DNA of 64,000 nt, from contig NZ_JYLL01000001.1 of the NCBI RefSeq assembly GCF_001439695.1, forward strand, positions 1 to 64,000. Reading direction: 5' to 3'. How positions within the stretch are numbered: position 1 is the stretch's first letter; each line of letters begins with the position of its first letter. This DNA is from Pseudomonas veronii. GTDB lineage: Bacteria; Pseudomonadota; Gammaproteobacteria; Pseudomonadales; Pseudomonadaceae. A program made the translations under genes and the position numbers. Shown here piece by piece: positions 25,015 through 34,024 of this stretch. The notes below the pieces were generated by a model. It saw only the letters and a list, made by a program, of their open reading frames with translations. It had not been told where the DNA came from and did not search any database.

Positions 25015-27230
25015 CGTTTGAACAGGCCTTTCAACGCGTCTTTCAACTGCGGGTTAACTTTGTCGAGCTTCTCTTCCAGCTTCTCGTTGAGGCGGTTGCC
25101 GGCGGCCTTGATGGCGACCTGGCCGAGGCCGTCCTTGTCCAGGCGGCACGCCTTGGCGCCCAGCTCCAGCGGGCCACGGCAGCGCAGCGGCACTTCGATG
25201 CCCTGGAAGTTGGCGCCTACCTCGCAGGCGGGGTCCGGCACTTCGCGTTGATCGCCCTCGACGATGATGCCGACGCGATAATCCATGCCCAGCACGCGCA
25301 GGTCGATGTCGCCGTTGCCGTTGACCGTAAGGCCGGGGATACGCACCTTCAGGTCGGGGTTGTTGGCCACGCCGTTGCGCAACGTCAGGTTGCCCCTGAG
25401 TTCCTGGAACGGTGTGTCCTTGGCCCGTGGCTCGCTGCTCAAGGTCTTGCGGTTGAGCAGGGCGATGCCGGTACACAGTTGCTGTTCAAGGTTGGCGTTG
25501 AGCAGCACGCCGTTGTTGATCACGAAGCTGGCGTTGCCGTTGAGGCTGTCGATCAGTGCCTTTTGGCTGTTGCCGCGGCCGCTGAGGTTGCTGTCGAGGG
25601 TGATCTGGCCCTTGACCGGCGGCGTCTGCCCCTGGGCTTGCAGGATGCGCTCGACCGGCACTTGCTTGATGTGGCTTTGCAGGGCCAGCACTGGAATGTC
25701 CTGGCGCACATCGAGGCTGCCATTGGCCTGGAAGCTGCCGTTGTAGAGGCCGCCGCTCAGGCTGTCGAGCTTGAGCTGGCCGTCGAGGCCGCTGGCCTTG
25801 AGCATGGCGTTCTGGATCGGCAGCTTGCTCAGGGTCAGTTGGCCGAAGGCCAGGTCGGCCTCCACGTCCAGCGTGCGCAGGCGGGTCAGCGGCAGCAGCT
25901 TGTCGGTGCTCCAGGCGCCTTTGGTCGGGGCGTCCGGCAGCGGTGTGGTGCCACCGGCGGCCATGGCGCCGGCTTCGCTGTTCTGCACTTCGGCCTGGCG
26001 TGCGGCGGTTGCCCCCTTGGCGGATTCGGACTTGGCCGGCAGGTAATTGTCGGCGTTGAAGGTGTCGCCCTTGAGTTGCACGCGCAGCGATTGCTTGGCG
26101 AAATCGTCCACGGCAACGCGGCCGGTGAAGGTGCTGCCGTCGAGTTTCAGGTTGAGGTCTTCCAGGGCCAGGCGGGTCGGCGTGCCTTGGAGGCGGCTGA
26201 CCAGCTCGACTTTGCTCAGGCTGCCCTCGGCCATCGGTGGCAGCGGGTTGCCGACGCTGTCGAGGAACTTGGCCAGGTCGAACTGGGCGATCGACAGGGC
26301 GCCGCTGAGCTGCGGGGTCTTGTCCAGGTCGTTGACCTTCAGTTCGCCGAGGGCGCGCAACTGGTTGGCCGAGAGTTTCAGGTTGGTCCACTCGGCAATG
26401 TTGGCCGCCAGGTCCACCAGCAGTTGGCCCTGGGTGGAGAAGGTCACGGTTTTGCCTTGCAGCGGTTCGCCGGTGGCTTCGCCGCTGAACCGCATGTCTT
26501 CGAACTGATAACGCTTGAGCGCCCGCTGAATGCGCAGGTTGCCGTTGAGTTCGGTCTTGACGCGCATGACCGGCTGGTTGCTGCCGAGGAACGCGGTGAG
26601 CTTCAGCGGAATGCTCGCCCCTTCGTGGATGGCACCCGCACTCAGCTGGATGCTCTCGGCGCTGAACTGCTTGCCGGTCTGTTCATCGTTGTATTCGATG
26701 CGGGCGTTGTTGATGGTCAGGCTGTCGATGTCCAGGCGGATGGGCTGCGGCGGTTTCTCTGCCTTCACCTCGGTCACCGGTGCAGTCGCTGGCACGGGGG
26801 TTGGCGTATCGGTGGCCGCCTCGGGGGCGTTCTTGCCGATGTCTTCCCAGTTGCCGTGGCCTTGCTTGTCGCGGTTGAGGCGCAGGTTCAGGCCTTCGAC
26901 GCGCACATCGCTCATCTGCACTTCGCGGCGCAGCAGCGGTAGCACGCGTACCGACAGGCCGAGCATCTGCAGGTCGGCGAACGGCTGGGTCGGGTTGGTC
27001 AGGGTCGCGACGCTGGCTTCGTGCAGTTCCAGGCCCAGCCAGGGGAACAGGCTCCAGCCGATGTCGCCATTGAGCGTCAGCTCGATGTGGGCCTTGTCGC
27101 GGGCAATCTGGCGAATCTCGTCTTTGTAGTCGTTGGGATCGAAGAGATGGGTCAGGGCAAAGCCGAGAGCCACAATGATCAGCAACAGCCCGAGAAGTAC
27201 CAGACCCAGGATTTTGCCGAACGCTTTCAT
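25011..27230 (-). CDS. asmA: AsmA family envelope protein
   Basis: A 739-residue protein with one N-terminal membrane helix (about 6-26) and a long periplasmic body. The opening PNDYKDEIRQIARDKAHIELTLNGDIGWSLFPWLGLEL is the AsmA-domain hallmark, and the C-terminal part has the AsmA_2 pattern. AsmA-like proteins are thought to act in phospholipid transfer or outer-membrane assembly. A low-complexity Ala/Pro/Thr linker (about 145-170) breaks the body. The ATG at 27230 follows AAGGA; an in-frame ATG 9 codons upstream is less likely. First gene of the asmA-mutY-yggX operon. Confidence 0.93.
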   Translation of the reverse strand: MKAFGKILGLVLLGLLLIIVALGFALTHLFDPNDYKDEIRQIARDKAHIELTLNGDIGWSLFPWLGLELHEASVATLTNPTQPFADLQMLGLSVRVLPLLRREVQMSDVRVEGLNLRLNRDKQGHGNWEDIGKNAPEAATDTPTPVPATAPVTEVKAEKPPQPIRLDIDSLTINNARIEYNDEQTGKQFSAESIQLSAGAIHEGASIPLKLTAFLGSNQPVMRVKTELNGNLRIQRALKRYQFEDMRFSGEATGEPLQGKTVTFSTQGQLLVDLAANIAEWTNLKLSANQLRALGELKVNDLDKTPQLSGALSIAQFDLAKFLDSVGNPLPPMAEGSLSKVELVSRLQGTPTRLALEDLNLKLDGSTFTGRVAVDDFAKQSLRVQLKGDTFNADNYLPAKSESAKGATAARQAEVQNSEAGAMAAGGTTPLPDAPTKGAWSTDKLLPLTRLRTLDVEADLAFGQLTLSKLPIQNAMLKASGLDGQLKLDSLSGGLYNGSFQANGSLDVRQDIPVLALQSHIKQVPVERILQAQGQTPPVKGQITLDSNLSGRGNSQKALIDSLNGNASFVINNGVLLNANLEQQLCTGIALLNRKTLSSEPRAKDTPFQELRGNLTLRNGVANNPDLKVRIPGLTVNGNGDIDLRVLGMDYRVGIIVEGDQREVPDPACEVGANFQGIEVPLRCRGPLELGAKACRLDKDGLGQVAIKAAGNRLNEKLEEKLDKVNPQLKDALKGLFKR

Positions 27231-27553
27231 GGGCGAGTCCTTGTATGTCGATTTCAAAATTTAGCCGCAGAGTATAGCGCCCGATGGCCTGCGTCAGTTC
27301 ACGGATCGTTACATTGTATCTAGCGCAGGGGGCGGTATTTTGGCGTCAAAAAACACAAAAAATCCGCGAAAGGTAGTGGCATTTTGGTTTTTCTGTCATC
27401 CACTGATGCTAATCTCTGCGCGTTCGTCCGCCTTCTGCGACGTAACGTCGCGCTTTAAATGGAGCTTTATTCAACAAAACGGTCACGCCCTGCGTGCAAG
27501 GCCGAAGGAGAGAGCGCCTGACGAACACATACTAATAACTGGGGGAAACACTA
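27231..27553. other. Divergent intergenic region between asmA and the MFS gene
   Basis: This AT-richer 323-base gap should carry the divergent promoters of the asmA operon and the MFS transporter. I see a poly-A tract at about 27347-27365 but no certain promoter or operator. A 74-codon open frame (27340-27564) runs into the MFS gene out of phase and is not supported. Confidence 0.5.
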
Positions 27554-29215
27554 ATGAGCACTAGCACTGCGGCGGGTATTGCTGCCGCGCAGCCTGCGTT
27601 CCTGTCCAAGGAGCGCATCATCGCCAAGCCCGGGTTCAACCGCTGGCTGGTTCCACCGGCCGCTCTGGCCATCCACCTGTGTATCGGCATGGCCTACGGC
27701 TTCTCGGTGTTCTGGCTGCCGCTGTCCAAGGCGCTGGGGATCAGCGCGCCGGTGGCCTGTGCGCCGGATATGAGCTTTATCGCTCAGGTCTTCTCGTCTC
27801 AGTGCGACTGGCCGATCTCCATGCTGGGCTGGATCTACACCCTGTTCTTCATCTTCCTGGGCTGCTCGGCGGCGATCTGGGGCGGCTGGCTGGAACATGC
27901 CGGGCCACGCAAGGCGGGCGTCGTCTCGGCGCTGTGCTGGTGTGGCGGCCTGCTGATTTCGGCGCTGGGGATTTATACCCACCAGATCTGGCTGATGTGG
28001 GTCGGCTCCGGCGTCATTGGCGGTATCGGCCTGGGCCTGGGTTATATCTCGCCCGTGTCGACCCTGATCAAGTGGTTCCCGGACAAGCGCGGCATGGCCA
28101 CCGGCATGGCGATCATGGGCTTCGGCGGCGGCGCGATGGTGGGGGCTCCCCTGGCGGCAGCGCTGATGGGGCACTTCGCTTCGCCGACCAGCGTCGGCGT
28201 GTGGCAGAGCTTTCTGGTGATGGCGGCGATTTACTTCGTGTTCATGATCGGTGGCGCGCTGTCCTACCGCGTTCCGCCGACCGGCTGGAAGCCTGAGGGC
28301 TGGACCGCGCCGGTGAAAAAAGCCAGCAATGCGATGATCACCCATCGTCACGTTCACGTGAACGTCGCCTGGAAAACCCCGCAATTCCGTCTGGTCTGGC
28401 TGGTGCTGTGCCTGAACGTATCGGCCGGTATCGGCATCCTCGGCATGGCTTCGCCGCTGCTGCAGGAAGTGTTCGGCGGCAAATTGCTGGGTGTGGATGT
28501 GCCGTTTGGCCAATTGAATGCCGGGCAACTGGCCTCGATCGCGGCGATCGCGGCGGGCTTTACCGGGCTGTTGAGCCTGTTCAACATCGGTGGCCGGTTC
28601 TTCTGGGCGTCGTTCTCCGACTACCTGGGCCGTAAAAACACCTACTTCGTGTTCTTCGCCCTGGGCTTTGCCCTGTATGCGCTGATCCCGAACCTCGGGC
28701 ACCTGGGCAACGTGGCGCTGTTCGTGGCGGCGTTCTGCATCATCCTGTCGATGTACGGCGGCGGTTTTGCGACGGTTCCGGCTTACCTGGCCGACCTGTT
28801 CGGCACCCAGATGGTCGGCGCGATCCATGGTCGCCTGCTGACCGCCTGGGCTGCGGCGGGCGTGCTGGGCCCGGTGTTGGTGAACTACCTGCGTGAATAT
28901 CAGTTGAGCATCGGCGTCGAACGCGCCGCCGCCTACGACATCACCTTGTACATCCTCGCCGGCCTGCTGGTGCTGGGTTTCATCTGCAACCTGCTGGTGC
29001 GCCCGGTGGCCGACAAGTACTTCATGAGCGACGCCGAACTGGCCGCCGAACAGGCGCTGGGCCATGACAAGGGTGCCGATTCGAGCACCGTGCTGGAGTG
29101 GAAAGCCTCCGCCGGCAGCAAGCCGCTGGCTGTCGCGGCCTGGTTGGTGGTGGGTATTCCGTTGGCGTGGGGTGTGTGGGTGACCCTGCAAAAGACGGCG
29201 GTACTGTTCCACTAA
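27554..29215 (+). CDS. MFS transporter, oxalate/formate antiporter (OFA) family
   Basis: A 553-residue twelve-helix major facilitator protein. The conserved RWLVPPAALAIHLCIGMAYGFSVFWLPLSK opening and the GLGYISPVSTLIKWFPDKRGMATGMA segment are typical of OFA family proteins. An insert of about 20 residues with two Cys lies between the first two helices (CAPDMSF to SSQCDWP), and the C-terminus is longer than in bacterial OxlT. The family exchanges carboxylates such as oxalate and formate, but the substrate of this subgroup is not established. The ATG at 27554 follows GGGGGA. It stands alone between asmA and hisB. Confidence 0.85.
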   Translation: MSTSTAAGIAAAQPAFLSKERIIAKPGFNRWLVPPAALAIHLCIGMAYGFSVFWLPLSKALGISAPVACAPDMSFIAQVFSSQCDWPISMLGWIYTLFFIFLGCSAAIWGGWLEHAGPRKAGVVSALCWCGGLLISALGIYTHQIWLMWVGSGVIGGIGLGLGYISPVSTLIKWFPDKRGMATGMAIMGFGGGAMVGAPLAAALMGHFASPTSVGVWQSFLVMAAIYFVFMIGGALSYRVPPTGWKPEGWTAPVKKASNAMITHRHVHVNVAWKTPQFRLVWLVLCLNVSAGIGILGMASPLLQEVFGGKLLGVDVPFGQLNAGQLASIAAIAAGFTGLLSLFNIGGRFFWASFSDYLGRKNTYFVFFALGFALYALIPNLGHLGNVALFVAAFCIILSMYGGGFATVPAYLADLFGTQMVGAIHGRLLTAWAAAGVLGPVLVNYLREYQLSIGVERAAAYDITLYILAGLLVLGFICNLLVRPVADKYFMSDAELAAEQALGHDKGADSSTVLEWKASAGSKPLAVAAWLVVGIPLAWGVWVTLQKTAVLFH

Positions 29216-29317
29216 GTTGACTGCAGGCGGGCGCACCATCCTGGAGCGCCCGCTTGTATGCACATGTCTAGCGTCGACCTTCCTCGCTTCAACTCGTCAG
29301 TCTTATCCCCTTCGATG

Positions 29318-29346
29318 TTTCTGTTTAGCGCCCGCGCCCCTATAAT
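29318..29346 (+). promoter_or_regulatory. Sigma-70 promoter of the his operon
   Basis: A perfect TATAAT at 29341-29346 lies 38 bases before the hisB start, with a weak -35 (TTTCTG, 29318-29323) at a 17-base spacing. No histidine-rich leader peptide or attenuator is visible between it and hisB. Confidence 0.7.
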
Positions 29347-29384
29347 GGCTGCCTTTTTCGCCCAATGATTTTGCGGAGCTGGTG

Positions 29385-29978
29385 ATGGCCGAACGTAAGG
29401 CGTCCGTCGAGCGCGACACTCTGGAAACCCAGATCAAAGCCTCGATCAACCTGGATGGCACCGGAAAGGCCCGATTTGATATCGGTGTACCTTTTCTTGA
29501 GCACATGCTGGACCAGATCGCCCGTCATGGGCTGATCGACCTGGATATCGTCAGCAAGGGCGACCTGCATATCGACGACCACCACACGGTGGAGGATGTC
29601 GGTATCACCCTCGGCCAGGCTTTCGCCAAGGCCATCGGCGACAAAAAAGGCATCCGTCGCTACGGCCACGCCTATGTCCCGCTGGATGAAGCACTGTCGC
29701 GTGTGGTCATCGACTTCTCCGGCCGCCCCGGCCTGCAGATGCACGTGCCCTACACCCGCGCCACCGTGGGCGGCTTCGACGTCGACCTGTTCCAGGAATT
29801 CTTCCAGGGTTTCGTCAACCACGCCCTCGTCAGCCTGCACATCGACAACCTGCGCGGCACCAACACCCACCACCAGATCGAAACCGTGTTCAAGGCCTTC
29901 GGTCGCGCGCTGCGCATGGCGGTGGAGCTGGATGAGCGCATGGCCGGGCAAATGCCATCGACCAAGGGCGTCCTGTAA
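29385..29978 (+). CDS. hisB: Imidazoleglycerol-phosphate dehydratase
   Basis: A 197-residue enzyme of histidine biosynthesis that dehydrates imidazole glycerol phosphate to imidazole acetol phosphate. The two manganese-binding DHH-type motifs are visible ([13 protein letters not shown] and [19 protein letters not shown]), and [13 protein letters not shown] is also conserved. It is monofunctional, as usual in pseudomonads. I chose the ATG at 29385; a GTG lies immediately before it. The stop overlaps the hisH start by one base (TAATG), so translation is coupled. Confidence 0.98.
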   Translation: MAERKASVERDTLETQIKASINLDGTGKARFDIGVPFLEHMLDQIARHGLIDLDIVSKGDLHIDDHHTVEDVGITLGQAFAKAIGDKKGIRRYGHAYVPLDEALSRVVIDFSGRPGLQMHVPYTRATVGGFDVDLFQEFFQGFVNHALVSLHIDNLRGTNTHHQIETVFKAFGRALRMAVELDERMAGQMPSTKGVL

Positions 29979-30616
29979 TGCAGACGGTCGCGGTTATCGA
30001 TTACGGCATGGGCAACCTGCACTCGGTGGCCAAGGCCCTCGAGCACGTAGGGGCCGGCAAGGTGCTGATCACCAGCGATGCCACGGTGATTCGCGAGGCT
30101 GACCGCGTGGTGTTCCCAGGCGTTGGCGCGATTCGCGATTGCATGGCCGAAATCCGTCGCCTGGGCTTTGACAGCCTGGTGCGCGAGGTCAGCCAGGACC
30201 GGCCATTCCTCGGCATTTGCGTGGGCATGCAAGCCTTGCTCGAGCGCAGTGAAGAGAACGACGGCGTCGACTGCATCGGCCTGTTTCCAGGCGAAGTGAA
30301 GTTCTTCGGCAAGGACCTGCATGAAGACGGCGAGCACCTGAAAGTCCCGCACATGGGCTGGAACGAAGTGCGGCGCACCGTGGATCACCCGCTGTGGCAT
30401 GAGATCCCGGACATGGCGCGCTTTTACTTCGTCCACAGCTACTACATCGCCGCCGGTAACCCGCGCCAGGTGGTGGGTGGCGGGCACTACGGCGTCGACT
30501 TCGCCGCTGCGCTGGCCGAAGGTTCGCGTTTTGCGGTGCAGTTCCACCCGGAGAAGAGCCATACCCATGGCCTGCAATTGCTGCAGAACTTCGCTGCGTG
30601 GGACGGTCGCTGGTAG
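29978..30616 (+). CDS. hisH: Imidazole glycerol phosphate synthase, glutaminase subunit
   Basis: A 212-residue class I glutamine amidotransferase subunit. Cys81 in GICVGMQAL and the His-Glu pair in FHPEKSH form the catalytic triad that produces ammonia for HisF. HisH and HisF form the heterodimer that makes imidazole glycerol phosphate and AICAR. The ATG overlaps the hisB stop, and the following DUF2164 gene starts at the very next base after its stop. Confidence 0.97.
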   Translation: MQTVAVIDYGMGNLHSVAKALEHVGAGKVLITSDATVIREADRVVFPGVGAIRDCMAEIRRLGFDSLVREVSQDRPFLGICVGMQALLERSEENDGVDCIGLFPGEVKFFGKDLHEDGEHLKVPHMGWNEVRRTVDHPLWHEIPDMARFYFVHSYYIAAGNPRQVVGGGHYGVDFAAALAEGSRFAVQFHPEKSHTHGLQLLQNFAAWDGRW

Positions 30617-30874
30617 ATGGCCAAGAAACCGAAGCTGCCGATCCTGAACCTCACGCCCGAACAGGAACGTGAGGCTACCAACAAGATCAAGCGCTTCATG
30701 GAGGACCGTTTCGAGCTCAAGCTGGGCTCGTTCGAGGTTGCCGAGATCCTTGAGTTGTTCACCATTGAAGTTGCGCCGCACTATTACAACAGGGCGATTT
30801 TCGATACGCAGACGCTCCTTAGGGAACGGTTCGAAAGCATCGAAAGCGACCTGTGGTCGCTTGAGAAACCCTGA
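30617..30874 (+). CDS. DUF2164 family protein inside the his operon
   Basis: An 85-residue protein matching the DUF2164 pattern: LTPEQEREATNKIKRFMEDRFELKLGSFEVAEILELFT, then PHYYNRAIFDTQ. It has no signal peptide or membrane helix. Its ATG directly follows the hisH stop with no gap, and hisA comes 39 bases later, so it is fully embedded in the histidine operon. No function is known to me for the family. The embedding is shared with other pseudomonads as far as I recall. Confidence 0.9.
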   Translation: MAKKPKLPILNLTPEQEREATNKIKRFMEDRFELKLGSFEVAEILELFTIEVAPHYYNRAIFDTQTLLRERFESIESDLWSLEKP

Positions 30875-30913
30875 TTTCCCAAGCATTGCTGAATATCGAA
30901 TAAGGTTTGCCAG

Positions 30914-31651
30914 ATGCTGATTATCCCCGCTATCGATCTCAAGGACGGCGCTTGCGTGCGTCTGCGCCAGGGCCGCATGGAAGATTCCACGGTGTTTTCC
31001 GACGACCCGGTGAGCATGGCTGCCAAATGGGTGGACGGTGGTTGCCGTCGCCTGCATCTGGTGGACCTGAACGGCGCCTTCGAAGGCCAGCCGGTCAATG
31101 GCGAAGTGGTGACTGCGATCGCTAAGCGCTACCCGAACCTGCCGATCCAGATCGGCGGCGGTATCCGCTCCCTGGAAACCATCGAACACTACGTCAAGGC
31201 CGGCGTAAGCTACGTGATCATCGGCACCAAGGCCGTGAAAGACCCGGCCTTCGTCGCCGAAGCCTGCCGCGCGTTCCCGGGCAAGGTGATCGTCGGCCTG
31301 GACGCCAAGGACGGTTTCGTCGCCACCGACGGCTGGGCGGAAATCAGCACGGTGCAGGTGATCGACCTGGCCAAGCAGTTCGAAGCCGACGGCGTGTCCG
31401 CCATCGTTTACACCGACATCGCCAAAGACGGCATGATGCAGGGCTGCAATGTTCCGTTCACCGCTGCGCTGGCGGCGGCGACCAGGATCCCGGTGATCGC
31501 GTCCGGTGGCATCCACAACCTGGGTGACATCAAGTCGCTGCTGGATGCCCGGGCCCCTGGAATCATCGGCGCGATCACCGGCCGCGCAATCTACGAAGGC
31601 ACCCTGGACGTCGCCGAAGCCCAGGCTTACTGCGATGCCTACAACGGCTGA
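30914..31651 (+). CDS. hisA: ProFAR isomerase (HisA)
   Basis: A 245-residue (beta-alpha)8 barrel enzyme that isomerises ProFAR to PRFAR. The first strand carries the catalytic Asp ([18 protein letters not shown]), and the two phosphate-binding repeats typical of HisA/HisF are present ([11 protein letters not shown] and [10 protein letters not shown]). The second catalytic Asp is in [10 protein letters not shown]. Followed 9 bases later by hisF. Confidence 0.98.
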   Translation: MLIIPAIDLKDGACVRLRQGRMEDSTVFSDDPVSMAAKWVDGGCRRLHLVDLNGAFEGQPVNGEVVTAIAKRYPNLPIQIGGGIRSLETIEHYVKAGVSYVIIGTKAVKDPAFVAEACRAFPGKVIVGLDAKDGFVATDGWAEISTVQVIDLAKQFEADGVSAIVYTDIAKDGMMQGCNVPFTAALAAATRIPVIASGGIHNLGDIKSLLDARAPGIIGAITGRAIYEGTLDVAEAQAYCDAYNG

Positions 31652-31660
31652 GGACTGACC

Positions 31661-32431
31661 ATGGCGCTGGCCAAACGCATCATCCCTTGCCTGGACGTCG
31701 ACAACGGTCGCGTGGTCAAGGGCGTCAAGTTCGAGAACATCCGTGACGCCGGCGACCCGGTGGAAATCGCCCGTCGCTACGATGAGCAAGGTGCCGACGA
31801 GATTACCTTTCTCGACATCACCGCCAGCGTCGACGGCCGCGACACCACGCTGCATACCGTCGAGCGCATGGCCAGCCAGGTGTTCATCCCGCTGACCGTG
31901 GGCGGTGGCGTTCGCACCGTGCAAGACATCCGCAACCTGCTCAATGCCGGCGCGGACAAAGTCTCGATCAACACCGCCGCAGTGTTCAACCCGGAGTTCG
32001 TCGGCGAAGCCGCACAGCACTTCGGCTCGCAGTGCATCGTGGTGGCCATCGACGCCAAGAAAGTCTCCGGCCCCGGCGAACCGCCGCGCTGGGAGATCTT
32101 CACCCACGGCGGGCGCAAGCCGACCGGCCTGGACGCGGTGGAGTGGGCGATGAAGATGGAAGGCCTGGGCGCCGGTGAAATCCTGCTGACCAGCATGGAC
32201 CAGGATGGCATGAAAAACGGCTTCGACCTCGGCGTGACCCGTGCCATCAGCGATGCGCTGGGCATTCCGGTGATCGCGTCCGGCGGCGTCGGCAACCTGC
32301 AGCACCTGGCCGACGGCGTGATCGAAGGCCACGCCAGCGCCGTGTTGGCGGCGAGTATTTTCCACTTCGGCGAATACACCGTCCCCGAGGCCAAGGCGTA
32401 CATGGCCGCGCGCGGTATCGTGGTGCGCTAA
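31661..32431 (+). CDS. hisF: Imidazole glycerol phosphate synthase, cyclase subunit
   Basis: A 256-residue barrel protein with catalytic Asp residues in [18 protein letters not shown] and [15 protein letters not shown] and phosphate-binding loops [11 protein letters not shown] and [10 protein letters not shown]. It joins ammonia from HisH with PRFAR. It is the last biosynthetic gene of this his cluster; hisG, hisD and hisC are elsewhere in the genome, as usual in pseudomonads. Confidence 0.98.
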   Translation: MALAKRIIPCLDVDNGRVVKGVKFENIRDAGDPVEIARRYDEQGADEITFLDITASVDGRDTTLHTVERMASQVFIPLTVGGGVRTVQDIRNLLNAGADKVSINTAAVFNPEFVGEAAQHFGSQCIVVAIDAKKVSGPGEPPRWEIFTHGGRKPTGLDAVEWAMKMEGLGAGEILLTSMDQDGMKNGFDLGVTRAISDALGIPVIASGGVGNLQHLADGVIEGHASAVLAASIFHFGEYTVPEAKAYMAARGIVVR

Positions 32432-32444
32432 ACGCTGCTGGACA

Positions 32445-32482
32445 CCATGGCAAGTGCGCGGCACTCTCTGCGCTTGCCATGG
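32445..32482. other. Perfect 10-bp stem-loop between hisF and the next gene
   Basis: CCATGGCAAG (32445-32454) pairs exactly with CTTGCCATGG (32473-32482); further G-C and G-T pairs extend it to about 14 bp around a short loop. It has no T-run. It lies 14 bases after hisF and 15 before the next start, so it may limit read-through or tune translation. Confidence 0.7.
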
Positions 32483-32497
32483 ATTCCGGTAACTTTC

Positions 32498-33253
32498 ATG
32501 CTCAAAGACCTGTTGCTCGCGCTCGCCAGTACCTCCGTGCTCATGATCGGAGTGGCCCAAGCCGAAGAATCGTCTGACGCCTCCCTGGTGTTGCTGACGG
32601 AAAACTTCCCGCCCTACAACATGGCGAAAAACGGCAAGAACTTCGCCAAGGACGAGAATGTCGAAGGCATCGCCGTGGACATCATGCGCGAAACCTTCAA
32701 GCGTGCTGGCATTTCCTACAGCCTCACTCTGCGTTTTCCTTGGGAGCGGATCTACAAACTCGCCCTGGAAAACCCCGGCTACGGCGTGTTCGTGATGGCC
32801 CGCCTGCCGGAGCGCGAAGCGCTGTTCAAATGGGTCGGCCCTATCGGCCCGGATGACTGGGTGATGCTGGCCAAGGCCGACAGCAAAATCCAGCTCGACG
32901 AGCTGGCGCAGGCGCGGCGCTACAAGATTGGCGCGTACAAGGGCGACGCGATTGCCGAGACCCTGGAGAAGCAGGGCCTCAAGCCAGTGCTGGTGCTGCG
33001 TGACCAGGACAACGCGCAAAAGCTGCTGGATGACCAGATCGACCTGTGGGCCACCGGCGACCCGGCCGGCCGCTACCTGGCGCGCCAGGTCGGTGTGACC
33101 GGGCTCAAGACTGTGCTTCGCTTCAACAGTGCCCAGTTGTACCTGGCGCTGAACAAGGATGTGCCGGACGAAACGGTGGCCAAGCTGCAGGCAGCGTTGG
33201 ATCAGTTGCGCGAGGAAGGCCTGCTCGACCAGATGATGGCGCGCTATTTGTAG
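32498..33253 (+). CDS. Periplasmic family 3 solute-binding protein
   Basis: A 251-residue secreted protein. The signal peptide is MLKDLLLALASTSVLMIGVAQA, and the mature part begins EESSDASLVLLTENFPPYNM, a typical SBP_bac_3 opening. No permease or ATPase gene is near, so it may be an orphan receptor or feed a remote transporter; its ligand cannot be inferred. The ATG at 32498 gives a clean signal peptide; the frame is open 17 codons further up, through the hairpin, which would bury it. It overlaps the convergent deacetylase gene by 10 bases at the 3' ends. Confidence 0.87.
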   Translation: MLKDLLLALASTSVLMIGVAQAEESSDASLVLLTENFPPYNMAKNGKNFAKDENVEGIAVDIMRETFKRAGISYSLTLRFPWERIYKLALENPGYGVFVMARLPEREALFKWVGPIGPDDWVMLAKADSKIQLDELAQARRYKIGAYKGDAIAETLEKQGLKPVLVLRDQDNAQKLLDDQIDLWATGDPAGRYLARQVGVTGLKTVLRFNSAQLYLALNKDVPDETVAKLQAALDQLREEGLLDQMMARYL

Positions 33254-34023
33254 CGATAGGTGCCGTTCTTGCCGTGCCCTGCCATCGCCTGATTGCTGCG
33301 CACGCTGATCATCAGTTTGATATCAATCCAGTCCACGCCCTGGGCCTTGAGCTTGGGCAGCTCGCGTTCGAGCACCGCCAGGGTTTGTGGATACGGATGG
33401 CCGATCATCACCGCTGAGCCCTGTTTATGGGCCAGTTTGATGGCGCTCTGCAATTGCGTGGTGATCGCGGCTTCGGTGCGTTCGTCGTCGAGGAACACAT
33501 CCCGCGAGACGCTGGCCAGGCCGATCTTCTGCGCTTCGGCGGCGCCGACGGTCTGCGCGCTGGTGCGGCTGTCGACAAAGAACTTGTGGCGCCGTTGCAA
33601 CTCGCCCATCAGCCAGGCCATCGCTTCGGGCTGGGCAGTCATGCGGCTGCCCATGTGGTTGTTGATGCCGGCGGTGTAGGGCACGGCCTTGAACGCAGCG
33701 TCCAGGCGCTTGCCGAGCTCTTCGATAGGCAGCTCGGGGTGCCAGGCGAACGGGCCGGTGGCCGGGTCCATGGGCATGTGCAGGATCACGATCTTGCCGG
33801 CCTTGTGCGCTTCGCGGGCGAATTCGGCGGCGTGGGGCGTGTCGGGCATGATCGCCGTGGTCACCGGGCCGGGCAGGGCCAGTACACGGCGATCCCGGGG
33901 CAGGTTTTGCCCCAGGTCGTCGATGATCAGAGTCAGGTAGGCTTTGTGCGGTTCGCTGGCCGGGGTCGCGTGGGCGACCCCGGCCAGGCTGCACAGTGCA
34001 GCGATGATCAGGGCAACGCGCAT
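33244..34023 (-). CDS. Divergent polysaccharide deacetylase (YibQ-like)
   Basis: A 259-residue protein with a signal peptide (MRVALIIAALCSLAGVAHATPA) and the YibQ/divergent polysaccharide deacetylase signature: LTLIIDDLGQNLPRDRRVLALPGPVTTAIMP, ILHMPMDP and NNHMGSRMT. The catalytic Asp-Asp and His pair point to a metal-dependent carbohydrate esterase fold, but the substrate is unknown. It follows ctpA by one base and probably belongs to the envC-ctpA operon, whose products work on the cell wall. Confidence 0.9.
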   Translation of the reverse strand: MRVALIIAALCSLAGVAHATPASEPHKAYLTLIIDDLGQNLPRDRRVLALPGPVTTAIMPDTPHAAEFAREAHKAGKIVILHMPMDPATGPFAWHPELPIEELGKRLDAAFKAVPYTAGINNHMGSRMTAQPEAMAWLMGELQRRHKFFVDSRTSAQTVGAAEAQKIGLASVSRDVFLDDERTEAAITTQLQSAIKLAHKQGSAVMIGHPYPQTLAVLERELPKLKAQGVDWIDIKLMISVRSNQAMAGHGKNGTYRYK

Positions 34024-34024
34024 A

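Noticed and set aside
25248..26942. 564-codon open frame on the plus strand opposite asmA
   Set aside because: Shadow of asmA; composition rich in Val/Gln/Ala/His without domain or ribosome site.
29750..33019. 1089-codon open frame on the minus strand across hisB-hisF
   Set aside because: Antisense to five clear biosynthetic genes, with no recognisable domain and typical shadow composition.
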